DNA of 64,000 nucleotides from Dysgonomonas sp. 25 (GTDB taxonomy: Bacteria; Bacteroidota; Bacteroidia; Bacteroidales; Dysgonomonadaceae). Made by a program: the position numbers and the translations under genes. The number at the start of each line of letters is the position of its first letter. Position 1 is the stretch's first letter. This document shows positions 17,849-27,224 of the stretch, one piece after another. The notes under the pieces were generated by a model, which was given only the letters and a program-made list of their open reading frames with translations, was not told where the DNA came from and did no database searches. The DNA lies in NCBI RefSeq assembly GCF_010501075.1, contig NZ_QVMN01000005.1, forward strand, positions 133,714-197,713, written 5' to 3'.

Positions 17849-20800
17849 CTACTTGTTTGACTGTTTCTTCACCCATTCGCGGGCATTGACAAAAGCTTCC
17901 ATCCAAGGCGATACATCATCGCGGCGATGCTCGAACGGATAATACGCATTCTGCCAAGGGAAGATAGCACGTTCGGGGTGCGGCATGATGGCTAAGTGGC
18001 GGCCATTGTCCGACACCACAGCTGCCGTACTGAAATCCGAACCGTTCGGGTTGCCCGGATACTCGTCGTATACATATTTGGCTACGATGTTGTATTTGTC
18101 TTCGCCTTCGGGCAAAGCGAATTTTCCTTCGCCGTGAGCTACCCAAACTCCTAATTTGCTGCCCGACAACGAGCTGAACATCACCGAGTTATTTTGCGGA
18201 ATAACCAAGCTCAGGTAGGTCGATTCAAATTTGTGCGAATCGTTGTGCAACATCACCGGTTTCAGCGTACGGTGCGGATAAATCAGGCCGAGCTCCATCA
18301 CCAGCTGGCAACCGTTACACACTCCCAAACTCAACGTATCGTCGCGCTCGTAGAAGCGGCGGAGCGATTCCTTAGCCCGTTCGTTGTACATAAAGCTACC
18401 CGCCCAGCCTTTGGCCGAACCCAGTACGTCCGAGTTGGAGAACCCGCCACAGAAGACGATAAAGTTCACATCTTCCAGTGTTTCGCGTCCCGAAGCCAGG
18501 TCGGTCATGTGTACATCTTTCACGTCGAAGCCTGCAAGGTGCAGTGTATAAGCCATTTCGCGCTCGCCGTTCGTTCCCTTTTCGCGGATAATCGCGGCAC
18601 GGATGCCCGACTTTTCTTTGCGCTCGGGGTCGATGCCCAAGGAGGAGAATTTACCGTTGAATTCCGGCTTGAACTGGAATTGAAGCGGTTGTTTTTTATA
18701 GTTGTCGAAGCGGTCTTTCGCCAGCTTCTCGCCGCTTTGTTTGCGGTCGAGCAGGTATGACGATTCGAACCATACATCGCGCAGGGCGTCTATATCAAAT
18801 TCTTCGCGGAACGTATCTTTTTGTATAATCAGTTTGCGCTCTTCGATAGGGCGCGCAACAATGGCAAAGCCTACGCCGTAATCGTCCAGAATCTTCTCTA
18901 CCAGATGATGGTGTTTCACCTGAATGAGGATACCCGGATTTTCGGCGAACAATATCTTCATCAGGTCTGAATGGTGCAACTTATCCAAACGCGCTTCCAA
19001 TCCACCTTGCGGATTCGAGAAACACATTTCGAGCATGGCGGTAATCATCCCTCCTGCCGAAATATCGTGTCCGGCGAGGATTAATCCCCTGTCTATCAGT
19101 TCCTGTACGGCTATAAAAGCATTCTTGAAATATTCGGGATCGGTCACCGTCGGCACTTCTTCGCCTAATGCGTTGAGTGTCTGTGCGAATGCCGAACCGC
19201 CCAATTTGAAGGTGTCGAACGAGAAGTCGATATAATAGAGGTAAGTACCTTTGATATAAGCCAGTGTAGGCGATACAATCTTGCGGATGTTTTTCACCTC
19301 TCCGGCGGCTGAAATAATAACCGTTCCCGGCGAATAAACTTTATCCTGACCGTATTTCTGCGTCATCGAAAGCGAATCTTTACCCGTAGGGATGTTGATT
19401 CCCAAGGCGCAGGCAAAGTCCGAACAAGCCTCAACGGCACGGTAGAGACGCGAATCTTCGCCCGGATTCTTGCAAGGCCACATCCAGTTGGCGCTGAGCG
19501 AGATACTCTTCAATCCTTCTTCGAACGGAGCAAAAACGATGTTTGTCAACGCTTCGGCAATCGACAATACCGAACCGGCAGCCGGATCGACCATCGCCGC
19601 TTGCGGAGCGTGTCCGATAGACGTGGCGATACCCGTGCGCCCGTGATAGTCGAGGGCAACTGCACCCAAGTCGCTGAGTGGTAGCTGTATTTCTCCCTGC
19701 GTTTGCTGGCGGGCTACCTTACCTGTCACCGAACGGTCGACCTTGTTGGTGAGCCAGTCTTTACAGGCCACAGCTTCGAGTTGAAGCACATCTTTCAGAT
19801 AGGTTTCGAGATGCTCTATGCTATATTCAGGATTCTGATAAGTATCATCCTGTGTTTCGTCTTTGATGATGGTTTTCGGCGCTTTTCCGAAGAAATCTTC
19901 CAGTTTCAGGTCGATAGGCTTTTCGCCATTTTCTTTGCGGAAAACAAGTTTGGAATCGGTGGTCGTTTCACCTACCACATACATCGGCGAGCGTTCGCGG
20001 TCGGCAATGCGTCGGATACGTTCGGTAGCCGATTCGGGAACGAGCAAGCCCATGCGCTCCTGACTTTCGTTTCCTACGATTTCCTTGGCCGATAGGGTAG
20101 GGTCTCCCACAGGCAGTTTGTCTACGTCGATAACGCCTCCCGTCGCCTCAACCAATTCGGACAAACAGTTGAGGTGTCCGCCTGCACCGTGGTCGTGGAT
20201 AGACACAATCGGGTTGTCATCCGATTCGGCAAGGGCACGGATAACGTTGGCGGCGCGTTTTTGCATTTCGGGATTGGCACGTTGTACGGCGTTCAGTTCG
20301 ATACCGCTCGAATATTGTCCTGTATCGACCGAAGAAACAGCTCCTCCACCCATACCGATGCGGTAGTTGTCGCCTCCTAAGAGTACGACTTTTTCGCCGG
20401 CTTCGGGTGTGCCTTTCAGCGCATCGCGTTTGTTGGCAAATCCCACCCCTCCGGCAAGCATGATGACTTTGTCGAAGGCGAATTTCTTCTGGTTTTCCTG
20501 ATGTTCGAATGTCAGTAGCGAACCGCAGATAAGCGGCTGCCCGTATTTGTTTCCGAAGTCCGATGCTCCGTTAGATGCTTTGATGAGGATTTCTTCCGGC
20601 GTCTGGTATAGCCAGTCGCGCTCGGCCATTGCCTGCTCCCATGCACGTCCTTTTTTGGTGCGCGGATAGGCGGTCATATAAACGGCTGTTCCGGCAATCG
20701 GAAGCGATGCCTTTCCTCCGCCCAGACGGTCGCGGATTTCTCCCCCCGAACCTGTTGCAGCCCCGTTGAACGGCTCTACGGTGGTGGGGAAGTTATGCGT

Positions 20801-21541
20801 TTCGGCTTTCAGCGAAAGCACGGATTTTATTTTCTTCGTCTCGAAGTAGCTCGGTTTGTCGGCTTCTGCCGGAGCGAATTGTTCTATTTCGGGCCCGATG
20901 TTGAAGGCTACATTGTCTTTGTAAGCCGAAATCAATTTGTTCGGGTTGACCTGCGATGTTTTCTTGATGAGTTTGAAGAGTGAACTTTCCTTCTCTTCGC
21001 CGTCGATGATGTATGTCCCGTTGAATATTTTGTGGCGGCAGTGTTCGGAGTTGACCTGCGAGAATCCGAAAACTTCGCTGTCGGTCAGTTTGCGTCCGAG
21101 GCGCTCGCTCACATTGTTGAGGTATTCTATTTCGTCTTCGCTCAATGCCAATCCTTCCTGCACGTTGTAGGCAGCTATATCGGCTATTTCGAGTATCGGC
21201 TCGGGTTGGTGGTCGATGGTGAAGATCTCCTGGCTTAGCCCGTCGTATACGCGTTGTAGCATGGGGTCGTGGTCGGCATCTTTGCCCGAAGCGGCAAAAA
21301 ACTCCTCGATGCGTACAATGCCTTCCACACCCATATTCTGGGCTATTTCTACGGCATTGGTACTCCACGGGGTAATCATTTCGCGGCGCGGACCAACAAA
21401 AAAGCCTGAAACGGTTTCGGTCTCAAGCAGTCCGGCTCCACTGAAAGCCCAAGTAAGTCGTTCGATACTTTCGGCGCTCAAAGGCGCGTTTGTTTGTACG
21501 GCAATAATGTCTTTGGATGCGGTTTGGAAGAAAGAAATCAT
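17849..21541 (-). CDS. purL: Phosphoribosylformylglycinamidine synthase (large fused form)
   Basis: This 1230-residue cytoplasmic enzyme makes FGAM from FGAR, glutamine and ATP in purine synthesis. It is the large single-chain form in which synthetase and glutaminase are fused. The N-terminal linker region is followed by two AIRS-like ATP-binding halves (VGNESQERMGLLVPES near 495; GHDISAGGMITAMLEM near 795). The C-terminal class I glutaminase has nucleophile Cys in LGVCNGCQLVMELG near 1075 and HPERAIFPWQ near 1195. Length fits the gammaproteobacterial/Bacteroidetes type. It stands alone. A -7 box lies 125 nt upstream. Confidence 0.97.
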   Translation of the reverse strand: MISFFQTASKDIIAVQTNAPLSAESIERLTWAFSGAGLLETETVSGFFVGPRREMITPWSTNAVEIAQNMGVEGIVRIEEFFAASGKDADHDPMLQRVYDGLSQEIFTIDHQPEPILEIADIAAYNVQEGLALSEDEIEYLNNVSERLGRKLTDSEVFGFSQVNSEHCRHKIFNGTYIIDGEEKESSLFKLIKKTSQVNPNKLISAYKDNVAFNIGPEIEQFAPAEADKPSYFETKKIKSVLSLKAETHNFPTTVEPFNGAATGSGGEIRDRLGGGKASLPIAGTAVYMTAYPRTKKGRAWEQAMAERDWLYQTPEEILIKASNGASDFGNKYGQPLICGSLLTFEHQENQKKFAFDKVIMLAGGVGFANKRDALKGTPEAGEKVVLLGGDNYRIGMGGGAVSSVDTGQYSSGIELNAVQRANPEMQKRAANVIRALAESDDNPIVSIHDHGAGGHLNCLSELVEATGGVIDVDKLPVGDPTLSAKEIVGNESQERMGLLVPESATERIRRIADRERSPMYVVGETTTDSKLVFRKENGEKPIDLKLEDFFGKAPKTIIKDETQDDTYQNPEYSIEHLETYLKDVLQLEAVACKDWLTNKVDRSVTGKVARQQTQGEIQLPLSDLGAVALDYHGRTGIATSIGHAPQAAMVDPAAGSVLSIAEALTNIVFAPFEEGLKSISLSANWMWPCKNPGEDSRLYRAVEACSDFACALGINIPTGKDSLSMTQKYGQDKVYSPGTVIISAAGEVKNIRKIVSPTLAYIKGTYLYYIDFSFDTFKLGGSAFAQTLNALGEEVPTVTDPEYFKNAFIAVQELIDRGLILAGHDISAGGMITAMLEMCFSNPQGGLEARLDKLHHSDLMKILFAENPGILIQVKHHHLVEKILDDYGVGFAIVARPIEERKLIIQKDTFREEFDIDALRDVWFESSYLLDRKQSGEKLAKDRFDNYKKQPLQFQFKPEFNGKFSSLGIDPERKEKSGIRAAIIREKGTNGEREMAYTLHLAGFDVKDVHMTDLASGRETLEDVNFIVFCGGFSNSDVLGSAKGWAGSFMYNERAKESLRRFYERDDTLSLGVCNGCQLVMELGLIYPHRTLKPVMLHNDSHKFESTYLSLVIPQNNSVMFSSLSGSKLGVWVAHGEGKFALPEGEDKYNIVAKYVYDEYPGNPNGSDFSTAAVVSDNGRHLAIMPHPERAIFPWQNAYYPFEHRRDDVSPWMEAFVNAREWVKKQSNK

Positions 21542-21665
21542 ACGTTTATCAACAGATTAAGGTCGCAGACCTATTTATTACTTTGTAAGTATAACAGTTA
21601 AAGTTCATTATGGCTCAAAAAAGCTCATTAAAAACTTTTGTTACTGATATTTCTAAATTCTCCCA

Positions 21666-21673
21666 CAAAGGTA
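21666..21673 (-). promoter_or_regulatory. -7 box for purL
   Basis: The top-strand CAAAGGTA reads TACCTTTG on the coding strand (TAnnTTTG). It gives a leader of about 120 nt. No PurR-like palindrome or riboswitch was recognised in that leader. Confidence 0.6.
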
Positions 21674-21675
21674 AT

Positions 21676-21755
21676 GAATAGTTACGAGTTACAAGTTACA
21701 AGTTACAAGAAAATAGTTGCGAGTTATGAATGATGAGTTACAAATTAGAACAAGC
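21676..21755. repeat. 7-nt-period intergenic tract
   Basis: GTTACGA GTTACAA GTTACAA GTTACAA repeats with a 7-nt period, then decays (GTTGCGA, GTTATGA). It is the same family as those at 4111, 30209 and 59207. It occupies the otherwise gene-free interval 21542-21877 together with the purL leader and the hairpin at 21793. Confidence 0.8.
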
Positions 21756-21792
21756 GCATCGAAATCCACTTACCATACCGCATGCATATGTA

Positions 21793-21813
21793 GGGGCGAA
21801 TAAACATTCGCCC
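21793..21813. repeat. Dispersed hairpin (GGGCGAAT...ATTCGCCC)
   Basis: A perfect stem with a 4-nt loop in the unit TGTAGGGGCGAATAAACATT. A sibling with altered stem (GGGGCAATA / TATTGCCCC) lies at 33972-33991 with the same TGTAGGGG lead-in. Confidence 0.65.
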
Positions 21814-21877
21814 TCTATATCGCTATTTGCACAAGTAAAAAAAACGTTATAATTCAGATATGCCGCTTCGCCGGGAA

Positions 21878-23125
21878 TTATAGATTCAGGTCGTTCTTTT
21901 TGCAGCGTACCGGCATGAGAATACTTTTGCTCAGAACACTTCTGCTAACACCTACTGTCGCACTTTTCATATCTCTGGCTCTTATGGTGTTACTTGATGT
22001 CTGAGAGGCAGATGCTAAATAGGCAGCGCTTTTTCGCGATGCTTTACCGTTTGATCCATATATGTAACCTACGAGCGGTAGATCAAAACCTCCATTTTTT
22101 GCTGACAGGCTTTTGCCGTTCGGGGTTCCTCCGTCGACAGGGCAGATCGATTTCATTGCTGCTCCGTGAGCTGCTGTCACAGTAGAAGCCGGTCTCACTG
22201 CGCTGGGCTGAATTTCCCAGTTCGGATCCCAGGGAAGTGCAGTATTCCATGCCGAAACTTCGGCGGCAGTGTATGTACTGTATTGGGCTGCGTTTTGATA
22301 TATTTCTTTTTCCAGCTCGTTCCATTCCCTGTCGCTCGGCAGATGCCAGCCATCGGGGCAGATTCCCTGCACGATATGACGTCCCCGGTAGTCAGTGTCA
22401 GGAAGCGTTGCGTCTTTTTCAACTTCATTCGCTCCCGGTTCGCTGCTTGTGGTGGTTTGCTCAGAGTTTGACGCACCCGCATAATAATTTGTATAGGCCG
22501 GATAGTTGTAACATACACCATATCCCTTTTTCCACGAAGCAGGTTTCACATCCCAATTGGGACTGGTAGCATCCGAGTATCCATACATGGCTTTAGTAGG
22601 GTTCGAGATCGCTTCGTCATGTACATCCAAAGGTGTTCCGTCGGGGAAGACAATTGCTCTCAGGTGCTGTGTCATCCAGATGCCTGCGTCGCCGAATTTG
22701 CGATAAGTGTATGTCTCGCCATCGCGTGGGTCTGTGAAAATATGGACTTCGGAGTTTCCGCCTAAAGGCTGCCATTCTTCTCCGTCCCAGACGTATAGCC
22801 CTTGTGAAATGTCAGGATTGGTACAATGATCTTCGAAGCTGTTGTATACCAATAGCCCTATATGGTCGCTCAGTCCCCAGTTGCCGCTCGCTCCAATGGA
22901 GGCGGACAATGTTGCCGGAGTGGTCGGTTTCAGATCCGTTAATTTAACTCTTGGAAGCCCGAATCCTTTGGTTGCATTTGCGTCCGAACTTGCATTTTCT
23001 TTCAGGTCGAGTAAACTTCCTTTATTTGGTTTATGGTCACTCCCCACCGTTATCTGGGAATGAGCTTGTCCCGCGAAAAATAACCCTCCAAATATCAATA
23101 ATATTATTACTTGTTTAGCTGTCAT
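21878..23125 (-). CDS. FISUMP-domain exported protein (copy 1)
   Basis: This 415-residue protein has a signal peptide (ending AHSQ near residue 23). An N-terminal module (residues about 24-115: QITVGSDHKPNKGSLLDLKE, LPRVKLTDL, GLLVYNS, GLYVWDGEEWQPL) is shared with three other proteins in this window. The C-terminal Fibrobacter succinogenes major paralogous (FISUMP) domain spans about 125-415, with FGDAGIWMTQHL, CPDGWHLPSDREWNELEKE and the closing MPVRCKKN. The function of the domain is unknown; it is common in surface proteins of Bacteroidetes and Fibrobacteres. Confidence 0.87.
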   Translation of the reverse strand: MTAKQVIILLIFGGLFFAGQAHSQITVGSDHKPNKGSLLDLKENASSDANATKGFGLPRVKLTDLKPTTPATLSASIGASGNWGLSDHIGLLVYNSFEDHCTNPDISQGLYVWDGEEWQPLGGNSEVHIFTDPRDGETYTYRKFGDAGIWMTQHLRAIVFPDGTPLDVHDEAISNPTKAMYGYSDATSPNWDVKPASWKKGYGVCYNYPAYTNYYAGASNSEQTTTSSEPGANEVEKDATLPDTDYRGRHIVQGICPDGWHLPSDREWNELEKEIYQNAAQYSTYTAAEVSAWNTALPWDPNWEIQPSAVRPASTVTAAHGAAMKSICPVDGGTPNGKSLSAKNGGFDLPLVGYIYGSNGKASRKSAAYLASASQTSSNTIRARDMKSATVGVSRSVLSKSILMPVRCKKNDLNL

Positions 23126-23169
23126 ATCTTACTCTATGCTCTATTAGATAATACCCTTCTGTCAAGCAG

Positions 23170-23200
23170 CAAAGATAAACTAAATTTATATAATGGCAAA
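23170..23200 (-). promoter_or_regulatory. Promoter of FISUMP gene copy 1
   Basis: Top-strand CAAAGATA (23170-23177; TATCTTTG on the coding strand) is followed after 19 nt by CAAA (23197-23200; TTTG). This fits the -7/-33 layout, 45 nt upstream of the start. Confidence 0.7.
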
Positions 23201-23256
23201 ATGCAAGCTTTCAGCGACTTCTATATTAACGGATTTATAGCATTTATTGTGCTTAT

Positions 23257-23739
23257 TTAATAGGGAAATACAACTCTCCTTTTTCGTCGAGGTATAATAA
23301 AACACAATCGCAGGGGCTGCCGAAGCGTGTAAGCATTTATTTCGTAGTCGTAGGCTATATCGTTGCCTTTGCGGTCGAAATAGCTGGAGAAGATATACCA
23401 GTCCCCCGAAAGGGGTATATCCTCGATATGAAACGTCATTTCGGACAAAACAATAATCGTGGTATCCGCATCGGTGATGAAATTGAGTTGGGCATAAGGA
23501 TGCAGCGATGATTCGGAGTATCTGAAATATCCGGTTTCGTCATTATACACGAACTTTTTTCTGTGAAAACCTGATGCCTGCAGCCGTACCTTTCCACTCC
23601 AAAAATCTTCGGGGGTTATCTTCGTACCTTCCTTATCCGTCAGGGTAAAATTAAGTCTGAAGGAAAAACTCTTCTGCCCCCACAGAGGTGGGATTGTAAA
23701 AAGAGATAATAAAAAGAATAGAAAAGCCGTTTTTTTCAT
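23257..23739 (-). CDS. Small exported protein of unknown function
   Basis: This 160-residue protein has a clear signal peptide (FLFFLLSLFTIPPLWG, cleavage near residue 21). The mature part resembles a beta-sandwich with alternating hydrophobic residues (FSFRLNFTLTDKEGTKITPE). No family was recognised. It is divergent from the glycosyltransferase gene; the 79-bp gap holds that gene's promoter and a near-match -7 box (TAAAGGTA on the top strand) for this gene. Confidence 0.75.
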   Translation of the reverse strand: MKKTAFLFFLLSLFTIPPLWGQKSFSFRLNFTLTDKEGTKITPEDFWSGKVRLQASGFHRKKFVYNDETGYFRYSESSLHPYAQLNFITDADTTIIVLSEMTFHIEDIPLSGDWYIFSSYFDRKGNDIAYDYEINAYTLRQPLRLCFIIPRRKRRVVFPY

Positions 23740-23802
23740 GTGCCGATAGCTTCAATAGCCGTAAAGGTATAGTAAATTCTTTCAAAGCAGAAAAAGAAAT
23801 TG

Positions 23803-23810
23803 TATTTTTG
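23803..23810 (+). promoter_or_regulatory. -7 box for glycosyltransferase, very short leader
   Basis: TATTTTTG ends only 8 nt before the ATG at 23819. The mRNA leader would therefore be about five nucleotides or fewer. Confidence 0.6.
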
Positions 23811-23818
23811 ATTCCACT

Positions 23819-24811
23819 ATGAGCCGACCGAAAATAAGCGTTATCATCCCCGTCTATAATCCGGGCAAGCATTTCGAGAAATGCCTCGATTCGCTCGTCA
23901 ATCAGACACTGAAGGAGATAGAAATCATCATTATCCTCGATTGCCCCACCGACGGCAGCGACCGGGTAGCCGAACGTTTTGCCGCTGCCGACAGCCGCAT
24001 CAACGTATTGCACAATACCGAAAAGCTGCATATCGGTTTCAGCCGCAACCGAGGACTGGCGATAGCACAGGGCGAATATATCGGCTTCCACGATTCGGAC
24101 GACTATGCCGAACCGCAAATGTACGAATGGCTATACGGACAGGCAGAGCGCGACCATGCCGATATCGCACGGTGCAACTTCTATTGCGTCTATACGCAGC
24201 AGGCGGGCGGCAACATAGAACAATACCGCTATCCCGAAGCCTCATCGGCGGTAGGAGCGCGCGACTGGCTCTACGAGTACGTCAGCGGCGACAAGGTGTC
24301 GTGTGTCCTCTGGAATCATATTTTCAGCGCCGATTTGCTGAAAAAGAACAATATCACCTTCCACGATACGCGGACGCTTTGCTCCGAAGACAGTATCTTC
24401 TTCCTCGAAGCCTATCACGCCGCCTCAGAGCTGGCTGTCGCGGACGGATATTTGTATCACCACATATTCCACACCACCAACACGGGTAAAGCATACAGCT
24501 ATCGCTCGATAGGGAATAACATCCGCTACTTCGAGGCGCTGTACCGTTTTATGGAAGCCAACGGCGTGGACGAAGATAAGCGCCTTGCCTACCTCTCGCG
24601 CAACGTAGCCCGTTCGCTATATAGCAGCGCCCGCAAGGCATTGATTGCCTTTCCGCTGAAAAAAGCATTGGCCGAGATAGGGCAGATAGGCGGCAGCGAC
24701 GTCGTGCTGAAATGTGTCGCTTTCCTCTACCGCAAAGCGAACCGCAAGGAACGGAAATCGCTGAAACCGACTATCCGCATTTTTCTGCGCCTGATAAAAG
24801 CAAAATTTTAA
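23819..24811 (+). CDS. Family 2 glycosyltransferase
   Basis: This 330-residue protein has a GT-A fold. ISVIIPVYNPGKHFEKCLDS opens the nucleotide-sugar site (residues 5-25), and the metal-binding DXD is in FHDSDDYAEP near residue 92. The first Asp (ILDCPTDGS) is near 40. It transfers a sugar from a nucleotide donor, probably to a cell-surface glycan. No transmembrane segment is obvious; basic C-terminus (FLYRKANRKERKSLK) may touch the membrane. It stands alone, so acceptor and pathway are unknown. Confidence 0.93.
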   Translation: MSRPKISVIIPVYNPGKHFEKCLDSLVNQTLKEIEIIIILDCPTDGSDRVAERFAAADSRINVLHNTEKLHIGFSRNRGLAIAQGEYIGFHDSDDYAEPQMYEWLYGQAERDHADIARCNFYCVYTQQAGGNIEQYRYPEASSAVGARDWLYEYVSGDKVSCVLWNHIFSADLLKKNNITFHDTRTLCSEDSIFFLEAYHAASELAVADGYLYHHIFHTTNTGKAYSYRSIGNNIRYFEALYRFMEANGVDEDKRLAYLSRNVARSLYSSARKALIAFPLKKALAEIGQIGGSDVVLKCVAFLYRKANRKERKSLKPTIRIFLRLIKAKF

Positions 24812-24957
24812 AATCTTTCTCTATCGGAGCGAACAAAAGCAATTCCTTTTTTGTTAAAAAAAATAGAGAAAACATAATGAAATTGATAAAAAATATATTA
24901 TATTCGAAGTGTGATACACTTGTTACGTAAAATTTAAACCATTAAATATTGAAGATT

Positions 24958-25431
24958 ATGAAAAAGTACCTATTAATTTGCCTTACCGTGATTCTTGCAG
25001 CATTTACATTCTCGTCTTGTGGCCCTACTGATGCCGAAGTACAAGGAAATGCCAAACAAGTATTGCTGATGACAGCTCCAAGTACAGACTGTACCGTGCG
25101 TAACGGAATTGTTACTATCACCGGAACAGTAGAGTCTGAAGCTATCAAAACCGAACTGGAAACGAAAGTTGCCGAACTGGACGGAGTGAAAAGAGTATAC
25201 AACGACGTACAGGTAGTAGAACCTGCTCCTGTTCTTTCGGAAGACGATACATTGCGCGCTGCGGTTATCATGGCTATCGAAGAAGCTAAGTTCAAAGACG
25301 TAGACGTTATGGTAAAAGACAAAGTAGTGACATTGAAAGGTAAATTCAGCAAAGCCGACCAAAACAAGATCGTTGCTGCTGCCAAAACTATCGATGTGGC
25401 GAAAGTAGTGAATGAAATGACAACAAAATAA
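24958..25431 (+). CDS. BON-domain lipoprotein
   Basis: This 157-residue protein has a lipobox (FTFSSCGPTD, Cys near 19), then two BON domains (about residues 25-88 and 96-157), each with the VxxGxVTLxGxV pattern (RNGIVTITGTVES; KDKVVTLKGKFSK). BON domains bind membranes or phospholipids and occur in OsmY-like envelope proteins. The ATG at 24958 is chosen over an upstream TTG because it begins a proper signal peptide. A strong terminator follows. Confidence 0.88.
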   Translation: MKKYLLICLTVILAAFTFSSCGPTDAEVQGNAKQVLLMTAPSTDCTVRNGIVTITGTVESEAIKTELETKVAELDGVKRVYNDVQVVEPAPVLSEDDTLRAAVIMAIEEAKFKDVDVMVKDKVVTLKGKFSKADQNKIVAAAKTIDVAKVVNEMTTK

Positions 25432-25452
25432 AAATACTCTTTTCATAAGTAG

Positions 25453-25492
25453 AGCAGCCCGCAAGATTGACTTTGCGGGCTGCTTTCGTTTG
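25453..25492 (+). terminator. Terminator after BON-domain gene
   Basis: AGCAGCCCGCAA / TTTGCGGGCTGCT forms a GC-rich stem of about 12 bp with a 6-7 nt loop, followed by TTCGTTTGTT. Confidence 0.85.
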
Positions 25493-25539
25493 TTAACGGT
25501 GTATTTGCCGTTCGAAACGCTCCTGATCCTCTTCCGCCC

Positions 25540-26241
25540 TCATCTTGTCGGAGCGGTAGAGTAGGAATCCGAAAACTTCGACAACCGTTTTTTGAGTGAT
25601 TTCATCAAAAAGGTATATTTTATCCTCTGCCAGATCGGCAATCGTTTTGTACCACCCCCACTTTGCACTAAATGCTCTATATCCCTGACAAACCGGTTTG
25701 CTTGCGTGACGGTTGTTGAATAAAGGTTCGAAATCTTGCAGAAGCTTTGATTTCTGTGCAAAAAAAAAGCCAGCAGCGGAAGCACTTGCGAGCAAGGCAA
25801 GCCGCGAAAGACGGCGCTCCTCGCTTCTGTATTGTCGGGGTTGTATTTCTCACCCACAGGGCGGCAAAGGATAGCCAGCACTTCCGACAGGCGGTTTTCG
25901 CGCTCCCCCTCGAAGCAGTTTTCCACGTCCACCCATTCGCCCAGCGTCAGCTTGTCGCCATAGGAAACGGCATACTTCTCGCCCGCAATGCTTACGCTCT
26001 CCGACGGGGCGATACTGTCTTCGAACATAAAACCGAGGCTGCCGGCAATGCTCTCGAAAAGCTGGGGTGGGGCACTCATCAGCCAAGCCTCGTCTACCTT
26101 GCACAGTTGCGCGATAAACTCGATGTGTTCGCTTTGCGTTTTGGGTTGTTGGAAGTACCATTTCTCGTACTCGCCGAAAAGGATTTCGTCCCAGCTTTGG
26201 GGGACATTAATCGTTTTACCTTCAAATTCAATCTTAGTCAT
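25540..26241 (-). CDS. Phage tail-assembly-chaperone-like protein, isolated
   Basis: This 233-residue protein starts FEGKTINVPQSWDEILFGEY, the pattern of small proteins encoded next to tail genes in Bacteroidetes siphophages. It continues with the characteristic LCRPVGEKYNP and FRGLPCSQVLPLLAFFLHR near residues 125-165. Such proteins usually help assemble the tail around the tape measure. This is pattern recognition, not a search result. It is alone: host genes (BON lipoprotein, GDPD) flank it, and no other tail gene is adjacent. Soluble, no signal peptide. Confidence 0.6.
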   Translation of the reverse strand: MTKIEFEGKTINVPQSWDEILFGEYEKWYFQQPKTQSEHIEFIAQLCKVDEAWLMSAPPQLFESIAGSLGFMFEDSIAPSESVSIAGEKYAVSYGDKLTLGEWVDVENCFEGERENRLSEVLAILCRPVGEKYNPDNTEARSAVFRGLPCSQVLPLLAFFLHRNQSFCKISNLYSTTVTQANRFVRDIEHLVQSGGGTKRLPIWQRIKYTFLMKSLKKRLSKFSDSYSTAPTR

Positions 26242-26355
26242 AATATTCTTGTTTTTAGTATTCTGAATATTGATAAAACAGGAGGCGGAGCGCTTACTTT
26301 TTTAACAAAAAAGAAAATAATACGGCAAATACTTTTTAAAATATTTTAAAAACAG

Positions 26356-26363
26356 TAATTTTG
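26356..26363 (+). promoter_or_regulatory. -7 box for GDPD gene
   Basis: TAATTTTG (TAnnTTTG) lies 30 nt before the ATG at 26394. No TTTG at the expected -33 distance was seen. Confidence 0.55.
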
Positions 26364-26393
26364 TAATTCTTCGGAATTTATAAATCTATCAAA

Positions 26394-27218
26394 ATGAAAA
26401 AATATCCTATTGGTGCACTCATTATTATTCTATTCATCATTTTCTTCGCAGCTATGTCGAATAGTAAAAATAAAGAAGTAAACGTAGGCGGAGAACAACT
26501 ACCGCACATCATCGCCCATCGCGGGCATTGGGACACCGAAGGCTCGGCACAGAATTCGCGCAAAGCGCTCGAACTCGCTATCGCACACGGTTTCTACGGA
26601 TGCGAATTTGATGTACACCTGACCAAAGACAACCGTGTCGTTGTTTTTCACGACCACGACATACAGGGCATCAACATCCAGACGACCGATTATGCCGACC
26701 TGAAAGACCTCAAACTCCCGAATGGCGAAACGCTCCCCACGCTCGATGAATACCTCGAAATAGCCTCGAAGCAGAAAGGCACCAAACTGATACTCGAAAT
26801 CAAGGGGCATCAGGGGGCTGAACGTAACCGCGAGGCTGCACGCGAAGTGCATAAACTGGTAAAGCAATACGGTGTGGAAGGCATCACCGAATATATATCC
26901 TTCAGCATGGATGTCTGCAAAGAGCTTATCGCTATGGATGACAAGCATAAGGTGTTCTTCCTCCATTGGGACAAGGATGCCCCTTCGCCCAAGGAGTTGA
27001 AGGCTGCCGGATTCTACGGGCTGGACTATGCGTGGGGCGCTATGAAAGAACGTCCCGAGTGGATAACCGAAGCACGCGAGGTAGGGCTGAAAGTCAATAT
27101 CTGGACGGTGAACGATGAGGCTGATATGCGCCATTTTGTAGAGGCGGGAGCCGATTTCATTACGACCGATGCCCCCGAATTGCTGAAAAAAGTTATAGAC
27201 GAAAAGAAAAAGAAATAA
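26394..27218 (+). CDS. Glycerophosphodiester phosphodiesterase
   Basis: This 274-residue protein is anchored by an N-terminal hydrophobic segment (about residues 5-22). The GDPD barrel begins with IIAHRGHWDTEGSAQNS near residue 40, then CEFDVHLTKD near 66 and VVFHDHD near 80; the late ITTDAPELL is near 260. It should hydrolyse glycerophosphodiesters to glycerol 3-phosphate and an alcohol in the periplasm. The usual PENT Glu is Gln here (AQNS), a variant typical of the Bacteroides subgroup. The next gene follows after 6 nt. Confidence 0.93.
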   Translation: MKKYPIGALIIILFIIFFAAMSNSKNKEVNVGGEQLPHIIAHRGHWDTEGSAQNSRKALELAIAHGFYGCEFDVHLTKDNRVVVFHDHDIQGINIQTTDYADLKDLKLPNGETLPTLDEYLEIASKQKGTKLILEIKGHQGAERNREAAREVHKLVKQYGVEGITEYISFSMDVCKELIAMDDKHKVFFLHWDKDAPSPKELKAAGFYGLDYAWGAMKERPEWITEAREVGLKVNIWTVNDEADMRHFVEAGADFITTDAPELLKKVIDEKKKK

Positions 27219-27224
27219 TCCTCG

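Noticed and set aside
18194-18760. Long frames opposite purL
   Set aside because: Shadow frames of a long, well-defined gene.
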